Shown: piece by piece, positions 20,421 through 30,634 of the stretch
How the letters are laid out: each line of letters starts with the position of its first letter
Numbering within the stretch: position 1 is the first letter of the stretch
Assembly: GCA_026315105.1 (NCBI GenBank)
Contig: CM048745.1
Location: forward strand, 759,887,006 to 759,951,005
Reading direction: 5' to 3'
From: Locusta migratoria
Lineage: Eukaryota > Arthropoda > Insecta > Orthoptera > Acrididae
Length of the DNA stretch: 64,000 nt
Position numbers and translations under genes: made by a program
Notes under the pieces: generated by a model
The model's database searches: none
What the model was told of the DNA's origin: nothing
Seen by the model: only the letters and a program-made list of their open reading frames with translations

Positions 20421-22739
20421 CTTTGGATTTGAAGGTTCATGGTGTGGGTTACTGCACTGTTTCGCTAGTTATTGATCCATGGGCGACGTAAAGGGGGCCA
20501 AATAAGCTGTCCTGACAGTGGGGATACCTGTTATTTTGGAATAAGGTGTTACTTATTTTTACGACTTCCTGTGTCTGTCCTCTCTCTATTATCATGTTTT
20601 ACACTTAATTGCATATTATTATATCGATCAGTATTTAATTTTATTGCTGTTTTATCTTCTTATTGCCTGTACTTTTACCTCTGATTGGTGTTATAGTTTT
20701 ATTTTATCAAATTCAGTTCTTATAGAACATTTCATTTATTCTGCTGCCTGGCTTGCTGGGGAAACTTGGCTGCGAGTGGGACACTATCCATGTTACCGTT
20801 ACTCGGGGGCGAGGTACGAGCGGTCAGCTTTGAGTCCAAACACAGAGTAAGATATACAAAGAAGAAGCCTTCCCCCCCCCCCCCTCCCCCATAAAACTGT
20901 CCTATGCTCAGAAGGTCCCCTGGCTTAGTACCTGTAGAGTTGCTTCTGAGGTTGCTTCTCGTACATCAGAGGGTAGCGTGGAGGGGAGGCTGGGGGAGAG
21001 CTCGTGCCGCCTGCCACGAGGCCACGGCTGTGTCCGCGAGCCGGCGTTTGAGGGGAGGTGGTGGTGGGGACAGCCGCTACCTGCCGCCTGCTCTGGCCAG
21101 TTTTAAAGGGATGCTTCTGACCTCAGCGCCATCATGGGACATCTTACGGAACTGCTCTGGCCCCCCCACCCCGCACCCCTAAGCGTGTGACCAGGCCCTT
21201 ACGGACGTTTCCCGTCTGTATATTTTTGTCTGTGGTCCAGGGCTTTCTTTAAAGAAGGGGTGGGGGTTGGCGACCGGTCTTGTCAGTGACCGTATGCCGC
21301 GCTCCGCTCTATACCTGCCTCGGCGTTTGGGGCTGAGGCCGTTTGATCTTCACGGAAACTCGGTATCTCCCGTCTGTTAACTTGGCGGAATACTGAGAAT
21401 TTGGGCATTAGTTGTATTGCTGAGACCACCAGGCTGAGTAAAAAAGAAAAGCAGATTCGCCACACACACAGTGGGTGGATCCCACAGAGAGCTGTATACA
21501 GCATTGCCCTGATGGCGGCAGCTGATTATTTTATTGCAGATTTTCTAAGAATCTAGCTGTACTACGGGACCAAGCGTGGGTACTCTGGCAGGTTGGGGGA
21601 GGAATGTGTCTTTAGTTGGTGGGAAAGCGCGCCATTGGCTGTGACTGTGCCTTGTGGCTACCGTGGTTTTTGGCGAGGAGTAGAGTGAGAGTGAGAAACG
21701 GCGGACACTCTGGTGAGCACCGGAGATCGGAAAGGTCCTACGGCGTGGTACAAACCCGCGAAATTTTTCTAAGTGTTCAGTTTATACTTGTATTTTCCAC
21801 CACTTTCGTCGGTCGAACACGTTGATTATTTTTCAGAGTGTTGGTCTGTTGGTACCACACTCTACGAACTTTCATCTTGTTTGGCATCGCCATCTGCGAG
21901 CACAGTTAGTCTAGCTTACTGTAAACACGGTTACTTCCTTATCGTGTGTCGCTTCAGCAAGAGCATAAAATGGGGGTAAATATCGCCACTCCGCGTCTTT
22001 CGTGCAGTTTCCACGCCACTTGCCGCTTACCCTCGTGACTGCCAACGACGCTGCTGCTGCTGCGATTTCTGGATGACTCCCGTTTGGGTATAGTATGTTG
22101 CGTGCGAAACCCGGACCCCTGACAGGGCAGTCGTCAATAATCGTATTGTTTTTATAATCCGTGACTTGTTTCGGCTACAAACTAGTTGCATTCATGATCG
22201 CTGTCTATAGATAGAGCCAGTCATTTTCAGTCTTGTTTAAGTAATTGTATTAATTGTTTTATTAATTGATGTTCGATCTTTGTAAATGCTGACAGTGATA
22301 AATGGTCACAGACTTTGACTTTTGTTAGGCTGTATTATCTTTATTGTCAAATATAATCATTGATTTTGGAATTGTTTAACCTCCTTAAAATCCCTCACTT
22401 ATTTTGGTGGGTTATGTTTTCATGTGTATTAATATAGCATTGTGAGATCTTGACTTCTCGCCGCCATTCGACGGTTACGATCGCCTCATTTAATTTTTCT
22501 GTGTTTTTATATGAAATATAGTGGCGACCCATGATAAAGACAAATTTGCATAAAAATAACTTATTAGATATTAAAATAAATCTGCAGGTATGCAATGACG
22601 GTGCAGGGTTAGTTGTTTTGCTTTAATTTATCAGATGTCATGTTTAATGAGCAAACTCTTACACCACGACAAGACACGCAAAATACACGTTTCAAAGGTT
22701 AGCCACCTTTTTCCTCCACCAGTTAGGAGTAAACCAGCA
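20421..22739. other. unassigned region with a GC-rich core, no gene recognised
   Basis: AT-rich to about 20740, then GC-rich from about 20750 to 22130, with a run of Cs at 20871-20884 and no open frame above 92 codons. It ends in AT-rich DNA containing tggcgaccc near 22520, which resembles the primer-binding region of some insect Gypsy elements. The GC-rich block could therefore be an LTR plus leader, but no second LTR is visible and I do not claim it. Confidence 0.3.
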
Positions 22740-23700
22740 TGGAGCTCTATTCAAGTGAGACTAGGCACCGACTTTCCAGATACTTTGATGCAGTCACCAA
22801 TCAGAGAAAAATGCTTCAGACCTTTGGTAGCGATAATGTCGCACATATAACTGACAGACCAGGGACTCTTCAGATACGACTTCGCAAACGATCTCGAATG
22901 GGAAGAGGAGCTAGTCATATGAATAGAGGCTACACTGGAAGTGGTTACAGCTGGCAGAGGCTGCAAGAAAGATGGGGTTTGATGGCCGTGGCATAATAGC
23001 CGTGCGCACTAAGGCACTCAACTGCGGTGCACGCGGCCGTTCGCCGTCTGCGGGTCGAGTCCTCCCTCGGGCAGAGGGTATTTGTGTTGTCCTTAGTATA
23101 AGAAAGTTAGGCCTAGGGACTAATGACCAACGTAGTTAAGTCCCTTAGAATTACAAACATTTGAATATTGGGGTTTGATGTTTTAGCTGTTGATGAGAAG
23201 GCGAAGTGGAATACTACAAGGTCTATATGTCAGGAATCAAGACAGGAGGAACATATTGGGATGCAATGATATGCAACATAATTACGATAAAGTATGTAAA
23301 CGAAGGACTTTTGTGGATAGATGTGGCACAATTTACCGAGAAAATTAGGATTGTGTCAGTGCATTCGCCCTATGAAATGACACAGCAAGAAGATATGAAC
23401 AGATTTTATAATATACTCAGTGACGTAGTTGTTACAGTAAAGGACAAGAACGGTGTTCTTCTAATGGGTGACTTCAATGCAAGGCTAGGAACTCGAACAG
23501 AAAGGTATGAAAAGTTAATGGGTAATTCCAAGAGGATATGGAGGGCAAAAGTACGAAAAAATTATTTTGGATTTCTTTGTCAGTATGGGCTTAGTTATCA
23601 CAAACTCCTTTTTAAGTATTACAAATTTCACAGTATATTTATGGAAGCGGGACAACCAGATCTGTCATTGACAGTATATAAAAGAACAGAAATTCATTAA
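22740..23700 (+). pseudogene. LINE apurinic-type endonuclease domain, interrupted by a SINE
   Basis: The open stretch 23206-23700 encodes an endonuclease-like segment: KIRIVSVHSPYEMTQQED, then GVLLMGDFNARLGTRTE. GDFNARLG is the signature of the exonuclease/endonuclease/phosphatase fold at the start of RTE- and Jockey-type LINE proteins. Upstream coding-like sequence (22740-22984) is separated from it by the SINE at 22985-23168. The downstream part with TVYKRTEIH ends at a stop at 23698 and the reverse transcriptase does not follow. Non-functional fragment; RTE-like is my best guess for the clade. Confidence 0.75.
22985..23168 (+). mobile_element. tRNA-derived SINE (family A) with 12-bp TSD, inside a LINE
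   Basis: Plus-strand copy with B box gggtcgagtcc and 3' end acaaacatttgaat. Flanked by tggggtttgatg at 22973-22984 and 23169-23180. It interrupts the LINE endonuclease sequence and so is younger than it. Confidence 0.93.
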
Positions 23701-23769
23701 AGCAGTCAGGGAAAAACATCTATTCACAGGATACTTTAAGGCCGCACAGGAAAAGCCTTGCTCTCTAAC

Positions 23770-24044
23770 CACCTTGCAGCATATCGCGCGGATGCTCCCA
23801 GTCGGAGGTTCTTAGGAATCTTAGGCGACAGCGTGGTCATTAGAGACGGAGCTAACGCTCGGATATTTGGGTAAGGATGGGGGAGGGAAATCGGCCGTGT
23901 CCTTTGTAAGGAACCATCCCCGGCATTTCTCTGGAGTGACTTTAGGGAAATCACGGAAAACCTAAATCTGGATGGCCGGAGGTGGATTTGAAGCACCATC
24001 CTTCCGAATACGAATCCAGTGTGTTACCACTGCGCCACGTCGCT
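23770..24044 (-). mobile_element. tRNA-derived SINE (family B)
   Basis: A second SINE family in minus orientation. At the right end, read minus, is a tRNA-like head with gcgacgtggcgcagtggtaa and a diverged B box. The body contains aaatcacggaaaacctaaat and cggccgtgtcctttgtaagg. It is known to me as a common orthopteran or arthropod repeat; the name is not recalled. The body is complete but diverged. Confidence 0.8.
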
Positions 24045-24089
24045 CGGTCCGTGGGAGGTTCGATTCCCGCCTGGGGGACGTGTATGCGG

Positions 24090-24147
<58 letters not shown>

Positions 24148-24240
24148 GTCCTTAGCATATTTTGGTTTAAGTAGTGTGTAAATCTAGGAACCCATGAACA
24201 CTGCATTTTGGTCCCATAGCTTTACAGACATTTGAACTTT
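24045..24240 (+). mobile_element. tRNA-derived SINE (family A), head-truncated, with (TG)n
   Basis: Begins in the B-box region (gtgggaggttcgattcccgc). It has a TG microsatellite at 24094-24144, then the family body and the end cagacatttgaac plus a T run. Fused directly to the family-B SINE, so one probably inserted into the other. Confidence 0.8.
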
Positions 24241-24818
24241 TTTTGATTGTTGTTAGATGACATCAACTTCTCGAATATCGCGCTATGACAAAAGACAATT
24301 CTGAAAACGAGGTCGGTCAATAGGTGCCTTAACCACGTTCTTATAGACTGATAGTAGGCGTATCTGGATAAAAGTTTCCAGACCATAGTTTCTGTGTGCC
24401 TTAGGTCCCTTCGTCACAGAAAGACCATGGCGTCATCAACTTGTTAATCCGTGATAGACAAATGTAATAAAGATGACAAATACTGTGCATGTCCATAAAC
24501 ACGGTGAAATATAGATATGATGAAGAATTTCATTAATGTCACAAACACAGCATTTGTTATCACAAGAAATGTATTAAGCATAAGCTGTATGATTTTGTGG
24601 TACCATATGACAAGTTTTTCACGGCATGGAAACTGAACCCTAATATTTCGTTTCTTACGAGCTGTCCACTTACACTTACTGGATAGACTAAAACAACCAC
24701 ACGAACTCCATACTCTACGGTCAGATCATAGTCCTCCCATACTATCTGTGATAACTGCACAGACCAACACATTTATTAACGATTGTAATTTTTAGTAGTC
24801 AGGTCACTTTAAATGCAG

Positions 24819-25468
24819 AAAGAGGGATGAAAATTAGCAGGACGCAATCAGAATATTTACCAATGAAGGATGGGCAGATAAGGTCTTGCAAGATCCAGAA
24901 CGAGGAACTGAAATCGGTCTGTAAATTTAAATGCCTGGGGTCGTACATACAGAGGGACGGATGACTGGAAAGCGAGGTACAGCACCGAATAAACTGTGAT
25001 TGGATCAACTGTAGGAAAATGAGCGGAGTGTTTTGTGACAAGAAGGTGAGCAATTGGTTGAAAGGGAAAGTGTAGAAGCTTGCTATGATAAATGGGGCAG
25101 AGACATGGCCAATCATAGTAGCCCAGGAAAGAAAGATGTAAGTAGCAGAAACGAGGATGCTGAGGTTGATGTGTGGGTTAACAAGAAAGGACAGAGTTAG
25201 AAATGAATTTCTTAGAGGAGGTTAAAGTAGGACCCATGGGGAAAAAGATACAAGAGAGTAGACTAAGGTGGTATGGACACTAGCAGAGAAAAGGGAAAGA
25301 GTATATCGGAAACAGAGTTGAAGATATAACGATTGAAGGAGTCAGAAGGAGAGGAAAACCGAAGATGAAGAAGCAGTGAATAGAGTATTATGAAGGAGAA
25401 GGATCCATAAGAGCAACGCCGACCATACTTGACGTGGGAAAAGGCTACGATAAAGAAGATGAAGAAGA
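24819..25468 (+). mobile_element. 5'-truncated RTE-type LINE, C-terminal reverse transcriptase, 16-bp TSD
   Basis: Translated pieces read FKCLGSYIQRDG, then RINCDWINCRKMSGVFCDKK, then a GAETWP block and ETRMLRLMCGLTRKDRVRNE. These form the thumb and C-terminal region of an RTE-type reverse transcriptase. In-frame stops occur. The 3' end is GAA/GAT-rich (gataaagaagatgaagaaga). gtcactttaaatgcag (16 bp) is duplicated at 24803-24818 and 25469-25484, which fixes both boundaries and shows truncation at insertion. A different subfamily from the 35948 copy. Confidence 0.87.
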
Positions 25469-25615
25469 GTCACTTTAAATGCAGCTGTCCAATTACATTC
25501 CTCAGGCGTCGGGGGCTCGCCAGAAATCAGCCATCTCTGCGTTGAGAAGATGTGTTGCGTTCTATAACGTTATGTATCCTTCTAAATACAATTTTTGTGT
25601 GGATGCATGAATTAA

Positions 25616-26286
25616 CCCTCTCATGCACGAATTGTCAATCCGACAATGAACAATAATTCTGGTACATTATTTGGTAACTTATTGCCTATCTTGTGCAGAA
25701 TTCGTCAAAATTTAACTAAAAAAAATAGTTTCATAGACCAATAAGGAGTTGTCCTCTATATCTGACAGTGAGTACAAAAGCTGCTACATTTTACACGGAA
25801 TATCTATTAATAATATCAAAGAATACATAACGAGTGTACACTGTTTTGTATCTTTCGTACAATGAAATTGTTTCAGGCATTCAGGGCACACAGCAAGTTT
25901 ACACTTTTCTCAAGTGTAACGTGTTTTCCGTCGGCAGTGCCGATCATGACACCTATTGGCATTGGGATCACCTGACTTAGCTGGCCACTGTTATACCTGA
26001 TCGAAGTGTAATTCGTTGGGTACAGAATGACAGGCTTTCTTTTTTTCGATGTACAGAAAACAATGTACTTTCATTTGAAGGCCTGCCTCTAGTCTTTCTT
26101 GTAATTTCTATTTTCCATTTCTATGATAGGCCAACGACTAGCACTGCTGTCTAGGAGACATTCTAGCATTCATTACTAGTCCTCACATGAGTTACCTGTG
26201 ATTTTATGGTCACCTCAGATGTAACATATGGCAGAAATGAGACAAAATTTAAGTGTCCTCATATGAGGACGTGACGCATGAGAGGG
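25616..26286 (-). mobile_element. non-autonomous piggyBac-type element with TTAA TSD
   Basis: Terminal inverted repeats CCCTCTCATGC at 25616 and its complement GCATGAGAGGG ending at 26286 are flanked by TTAA at 25612-25615 and 26287-26290, the piggyBac hallmark. Inside, on the minus strand (about 25985-25850), is a remnant of the transposase C-terminal cysteine-rich domain: RCHDRHCRRKTRYT, stop, EKCKLAVCPECLKQFHC. The stop replaces an expected Cys codon by one base. The catalytic domain is absent, so the element depended on another transposase. Confidence 0.88.
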
Positions 26287-26404
26287 TTAATCCAATCCCT
26301 GGATTGAGTAGAGTGGAAGCAGTGAGGATGGACAGGGGGTACTACAGTCGTACTGTGCGATAAGTTGAGAATTTGGGTAGAAGAAGAAGCATATCCAGAT
26401 AGCG

Positions 26405-26470
26405 TAATAAGTTCAGGCGGTCGCTGGCCAAATCGAAAAATACGGGTTCGAATCCCGGTACGTCCGAAAT
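26405..26470 (+). other. tRNA-like B-box fragment
   Basis: cgggttcgaatcccggtacg makes a good T-arm, but the upstream part does not fold into the remaining cloverleaf and no matching acceptor strand is present. Probably a SINE head remnant, not a tRNA gene. Confidence 0.35.
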
Positions 26471-26639
26471 GCTCAACCTCGCCTTTGAATAATTTCAGCG
26501 ATCTTTAACAACGGAGATATTTTTATTTTTCGAATTATTTCATTTATTTAAGGCTACAAGTCCTTCTTGGGCTTGATATCAAAAGTAAAACGTATGTCGG
26601 AAGACTTTTGGTTTGCTTAAGTCGTTAACCCGGACACTG

Positions 26640-27364
26640 CACATTGTGTGCCGTAGCGTTTATTTAAGTAATACAACAGTCAGCTTTTATTGCCGAGCAG
26701 AGAAAAATAATGATTGTTATTACAGGCGATGAAATGAGATATTTCGCTGTTTAAATCGAAGCCGGGAGTAATTATGTTTTTTTATGAAAACGAGTTTCTA
26801 GCGAGCAACGCTCGACGGCTCTCGATCCGAGTTTAAATATAAGATTCAGCCGGCTCGGCGCGTCATATTCCTGGGAATTATAGCGTAATTAGTTTCATTA
26901 GCGAGCCTTATCCCGAATTAGACGTCCTGCGGTGGCGAGAAAACAAATTTCCCCCACCCCAGAGCCGCGAGGTGGCGGGAGGGGGCGGGCGGCGGCAGTG
27001 GCGCTGCTGCGCGTTTATCGAGCTCGCGGCGAATAACTTCGTTAACGCCGACGAAGACTCAATTTAAAATTAAAATGAACTGCAAATATTTAGCCCCGGC
27101 GGCGGCGCCAGCGCGTCTGACTATTGACAAAAGCCGGAGCGTGATACGCGCTAACAGCTCGCGCCGCGTCCCAGCCGGCTGCCTGAATACACAGGCGCCT
27201 GCCGGGTAGGCAACCCAGCGCTACGCTGCCGGAGCCGCCTCACAGCGCTGCGCTGCGCGCTGTTCTCTGGCGGTACTGTTACACTAGGCGGCCGGCATTC
27301 CTATACGCTTCAGATACATTGTGCAAATGTTAATTACAGGCCTCCGCATAGTAAGAGGTACATT
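26640..27364. promoter_or_regulatory. GC/CpG-rich island with homeodomain-type AT motifs, possible regulatory DNA
   Basis: Unlike its surroundings, about 26800-27300 is very GC- and CpG-rich (ggcggcggcgccagcgcg and others), interspersed with ATTA/TAAT-rich islands (attagtttcattagcgagcc, aatttaaaattaaaatgaac). It matches none of the repeat families here and has no long open frame. The composition suits a promoter-proximal or enhancer-type conserved non-coding sequence. The call rests on composition alone. Confidence 0.35.
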
Positions 27365-27458
27365 TTAACCGCTTAACACAAAATCACGAGTATACTCGAT
27401 TTTTAATTTCTGACGAAATAATAAAACGCCGAGTATACTCGGGCTTGTAATTTCCGAG

Positions 27459-27744
27459 ACTGAACAGAATTGGTGAGAAAAGGAATTTTTGGCATACCCT
27501 GACTAAAAGAAGGGATCGCTTGGTAGGACACATTATTAGACATCGGGGAATCGTAAATTTAGCATTGGAGGGAAGTGTGTGGGGCAAAAATCGCAGAGGG
27601 AGACCAAGAGACGCGTATAGTAAGCAGATTCAAGTGGATGTGGGTTGCCGTTCTTATGAGGAGATGAAAAGGCTTGCTCAGGATAGGGTAGGGTGGAGAG
27701 CTGCATCAAACCAGTCTCCGAACTGAAGACCACAACAACACATT
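27459..27744 (+). mobile_element. RTE LINE 3'-end insertion inside piggyBac, 9-bp TSD
   Basis: 286-bp 5'-truncated copy of the 35948 RTE family. It encodes KRNFWHTLTKRRDRLVGHI and on to WRAASNQSP, then a CAACAACA tail. atttccgag is duplicated at 27450-27458 and 27745-27753. Confidence 0.92.
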
Positions 27745-27943
27745 ATTTCCGAGCGGCACACATTTTGAAATGCCGAATTTACTATTTAGTGGTTTGGCAA
27801 TTCCTTGATATTATTAGTAGATGTCACTGTGGACTGTTACTGCGAAATTCATATTTCTGGCAAGAGATGTTTCTGAATCATGCACACTAGCAGTCACTGG
27901 TACAACGTGTTCTTGCAGTTTTCCTGTTACTTTCTCACGTTTT

Positions 27944-28273
27944 ATGAAACTGGAGAGTGAAGATGAGTTTGATATTGAACTTAGTGCGTCTGAGAGATCT
28001 GAAAGCCGGCCGCGGTGGCCGAGGGGACTGAGAAGCTACAGTCACGGTCTGCACGGCCACTACGGTCGGGGATTCGGATCCCACCTCGGGCATGGATATT
28101 TGTGCCGTCCTAGTTCGTAAGTAGTTCATACGTAGTTTGTAAGTTTAGGGACTGATGACCCCGTAGTTAAGTCCCATAGACTATACAAACAAACATTTGA
28201 GTTCTGAAGATAGCTATGAAGATTGTTCGGAAGAAAAAAGTGACAACCCAAACTGAATAAAGTATGGCCTGTT
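27944..28273 (+). pseudogene. piggyBac transposase N-terminal remnant
   Basis: An ATG at 27944 opens MKLESEDEFDIELSASERSE, an acidic segment typical of piggyBac transposase N-termini. The SINE at 28014-28202 interrupts it. Acidic coding resumes at 28203 with SEDSYEDCSEEKSDN, and a stop follows near 28255. About 150-200 residues expected before the catalytic domain are absent, so a deletion occurred here as well. Confidence 0.75.
28014..28202 (+). mobile_element. tRNA-derived SINE (family A) inside the piggyBac transposase
   Basis: Plus-strand copy beginning agccggccgcggtggccgag, with B-box region cggggattcggatcccacct. A short candidate TSD, tctgaa, lies at 28008-28013 and 28203-28208. Confidence 0.9.
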
Positions 28274-28822
28274 GTGAGCTACCTGTCAGCTAAATTTAGA
28301 AACAGCTGTGTTCCAGGAAGAGATGTCACCATAGATGAAAGTCTGCTGCTGTATAATGGGCGACTGCGATGGATCCAATATTTGCCGGTCAAGAGACCTA
28401 GGTCTGGCATAAAATCATTCATGTTATGTGGGTCAGTGAGTGGATATGTTTGGTCCCTAATTATTTACGTTGGCAAGGGCACTAAATTTGATGACGATTA
28501 CAAGGATCTGCCAATGTCATCACAAATTGTAATGACACTAATGCAACCCTTGCTAAATATGGGATACCGCTTGACTCTAGATAATCACTACAGTTCTCCC
28601 CAGCTTGCTGACCCTCTGATAACAAAAAGAACAGATATGTATGGCACCGTGCGTCCAACAAGAAGAGAAATTCCGCCTTCTTTCCGGACAAAGAAACTAA
28701 AAACACGGGAGATTGTAGCATTCCAGCGTGGTAAACTAACTGCACTGAAATGGAATCATAAAGAGACACGTCTGCATGCTGTCCAATATCTACAATGCAG
28801 AAATGCAAAACACGGAAAGTAA
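28274..28822 (+). pseudogene. piggyBac transposase catalytic domain, part 1
   Basis: Open stretch of about 182 codons with no true ATG (the frame opens at GTG). It holds two of the three catalytic aspartates of the piggyBac RNase-H-like domain: VTIDESLLLYNGR (Asp at residue 21) and YRLTLDNHYSSPQ (Asp at residue 103). SGIKSFMLCGSVSGYVW between them is also family-typical. The reading frame is lost at about 28790-28820, and the protein continues in another frame in the next feature. Compared with full-length relatives of roughly 550-600 residues, the N-terminal third is missing. Confidence 0.88.
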
Positions 28823-29343
28823 GAAATAAACATGTTGTCACACCAGTGGCTGTATTTGCTTTAAATGACACAAAGGGAGGTGTGGATAAAGTTGATCAGC
28901 ACATCACAAACAATCCATTGCCACGAAAGAGGAGTAAGAAGTATTACAAGAAGATATTTTTTCATCTCTTGGAATTAGCAGAATGGAATGCGTTTGTCCT
29001 CTATAAAAAACACGGAGGAAAGCACACTGCCCTTGACTTTCTCGTGGCTGTCACTGAACAGCTCATTGTCAAACATCATGGGGAGGAATGTTTACCCAGA
29101 GCAGCGGGCCGTCCATCAGCAAAAGCAACCCCAACGCGACTTGTTGGATGTCATTTCCCATGTGCGATTCCTCCGACCGAGAAGAAGCAGAATCCAACAA
29201 GAATATGTAGGATGTGCAGTAGTGTGCGTGATGCCAGCGGTAAGAAGGCACGGAGGGAATCAAGATATATGTGTAAAGACTGTGGTGTAGCTTTGTGTAT
29301 TGATCCTTGCTTCAGGGTGTTTCACACAGCCACAAACATATAA
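28795..29343 (+). pseudogene. piggyBac transposase catalytic domain part 2 and Cys-rich C-terminus
   Basis: Continues part 1 after a frameshift. NDTKGGVDKVDQHITNNPLP carries the third catalytic aspartate (residue 31). A basic segment, KRSKKYYKKIFFHLLELAEW, follows. The C-terminus has a zinc-binding pattern, RICRMC, then RYMCKDCGVALCIDPCFRVFH, the cross-brace cysteine domain that binds the element ends in this family. It stops at 29341-29343. All three acidic residues are retained across the two pieces, but the frameshift, the missing N-terminus and the insertions make it inactive. Confidence 0.88.
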
Positions 29344-29685
29344 ACGATGGCTTCAATTTTCATGGTTATTGTTTCTGTTCACTGTTAGTGCTTTGATGCC
29401 CAGAATTCACTTTTTTATGTAATTTTAAGAAGAAAATAAAGGGTTAATCATTTCACGAGTATACTCGTGATTTTAAACTATGGGATATTTGGAGATGAAA
29501 AAGTCCATTGTTAAGCACTTAAAAATAATGTAATGGTGACTGTCATTATGGACTTCACTAAATATTTCATTCTAGCAATAAAAAAATAGGTGAAAAAAGA
29601 ACCATGTTGTAAATAATACATATGTTAAGAGGTTAAAAGTGTTGTAAATCAAAGAAATAATGGCAAAACTCAATAACTATTTATA

Positions 29686-30375
29686 CGAGGCGCGTCCAGA
29701 AAGTAAGTTCCGTTTGGTGATAAAATGAAATTGTACACAGATACAGAAAAAATTTTTATTTCCCAAATTCTACAACTCTTAAACTACTTTTCCACATAAA
29801 TGCCGAAATTTTGCAGGCATTTGTCATAGCGTGGCACCAGGTTTTGTATACCTTCTTCAGAGAAAACTGCCGCCTGTGTCTTCAACCAGATGCAAACAGT
29901 GAAATTTGGGGGAAGTCCATAGCGAGAGCACTAATTGTAAACCTACGGTTTTCCTAGATCTTGTCATCCATCGCCTAAATCGGTTCTTCTGTAACCAAAG
30001 GTGCACGCCCACTTCGTTCTTCATCGTGCACATCAGTACGCCCGCCATTGAACTGTCGGGCCCATCTTCTCACCATCGAATCACTCATCGCATTTGGTCC
30101 GTAAACATCGCAAATTTGCCGATAAATTTCACTTGGTTTCACTTCCCTCGCATTCATAAACCGAATCACCGACCTGATTTCCCGGGCGGCGAGATTTTCA
30201 ATCAATGCCGACTTTTCAAACAAGCACAACAAAGCGTACCTAACTGACAGCGATCTCCAAATGGCGCACGTTCTTCTCCTTCGTACACATCGTCTACAGC
30301 GCATGTGCGAAACTGCAATCGCAGCGCTGCAGCGGGGATAAATTGAAACGGAACTTACTTTCTGGACGCGCCTCG
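29686..30375 (-). mobile_element. internally deleted mariner element with intact terminal repeats
   Basis: Terminal inverted repeats cgaggcgcgtccagaaagta at 29686 and its complement ending at 30375 are flanked by TA at 29684-29685 and 30376-30377, the mariner target duplication. Both repeats are almost identical over about 30 bp. The minus strand still encodes the N-terminal DNA-binding part (see next feature) and, near the left end, a C-terminal scrap resembling EGIQ.LVPRYDKC. The catalytic middle has been deleted. At 690 bp it is about half the usual length, on its way to becoming a MITE. Confidence 0.9.
29975..30304 (-). pseudogene. mariner transposase N-terminal domain
   Basis: Open frame of 109 codons. 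After a leader, residues from about 36 on read NLAAREIRSVIRFMNAREVK, PSEIYRQICDVYGPNAMSDS and MVRRWARQFNGGRTDVHDEE, the paired helix-turn-helix DNA-binding region of mariner transposases, followed by RSGRAPLVT. The frame breaks at the deletion junction. The true start is probably the Met-like position just before the conserved block, not the upstream one. Confidence 0.85.
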
Positions 30376-30475
30376 TATATTGCTTGATTCTACTGTCAGT
30401 TTTTGTTTAAACATTTCAAATTAAATAACTGAACACTTGTTGATGCTTTGTTTCGTAAAACTTTATTTGTACTAC

Positions 30476-30506
30476 CTATTATACGGGTTATAAGCCCATT
30501 TCCAAG
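30476..30506 (-). ncRNA. hammerhead-terminus-like stem-loop, degenerate
   Basis: The minus strand reads CUUGGAAAUGGGCUUAUAAC, then CCGUAUAAUAG. The stem GGG/CCC remains but both core blocks are lost. Its partner in the right arm (31403-31435) retains CCCGAAAGCUAG. Confidence 0.3.
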
Positions 30507-30564
30507 TATTTTACCTATTCCAAAGTTGTTACACCAGTGACGACAAATCATTACATATTAACAA

Positions 30565-30634
30565 AATATATGACATCAATTGCGAATGGGCAAAGCTGAA
30601 AATGTGTACCCATTCGCAGTTGATGTCATATATT
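30565..30634. repeat. 26-bp stem hairpin
   Basis: aatatatgacatcaattgcg with aatggg pairs with cccattcgcagttgatgtca and its continuation, leaving an 18-nt loop and one mismatch. It sits in the extra sequence of the left arm of the long inverted repeat. Confidence 0.85.

Larger units (their letters stand above)
27369..29632 (+). mobile_element. piggyBac-type transposon, 2.26 kb, with nested LINE and SINE
   Basis: Bounded by TTAA at 27365-27368 and 29633-29636, with short terminal inverted repeats (CCGCTTAACA against CCTCTTAACA read from the right). Subterminal palindromes cgagtatactcg occur near both ends (27388, 27430, 29456), a probable transposase-binding architecture. The transposase lies on the plus strand in pieces, with a LINE insertion at 27459-27744 and a SINE at 28014-28202. 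Confidence 0.9.

Noticed and set aside
22140..22210. Penelope-terminus-like sequence (read minus, gtagccgaaacaagtcacgg)
   Set aside because: It contains GCCGAAAC but no CUGANGA block or paired stem in the right place. Not counted as hammerhead-like.
20750..22530. GC-rich block ending near a tggcgaccc sequence, possible LTR plus primer site
   Set aside because: No second LTR, no TG/CA ends and no gag or pol found, so left as unassigned.
26405..26470. Possible tRNA with a cgggttcgaatcccg T-arm
   Set aside because: Only the T-arm half is convincing; the 5' half and acceptor stem are missing.
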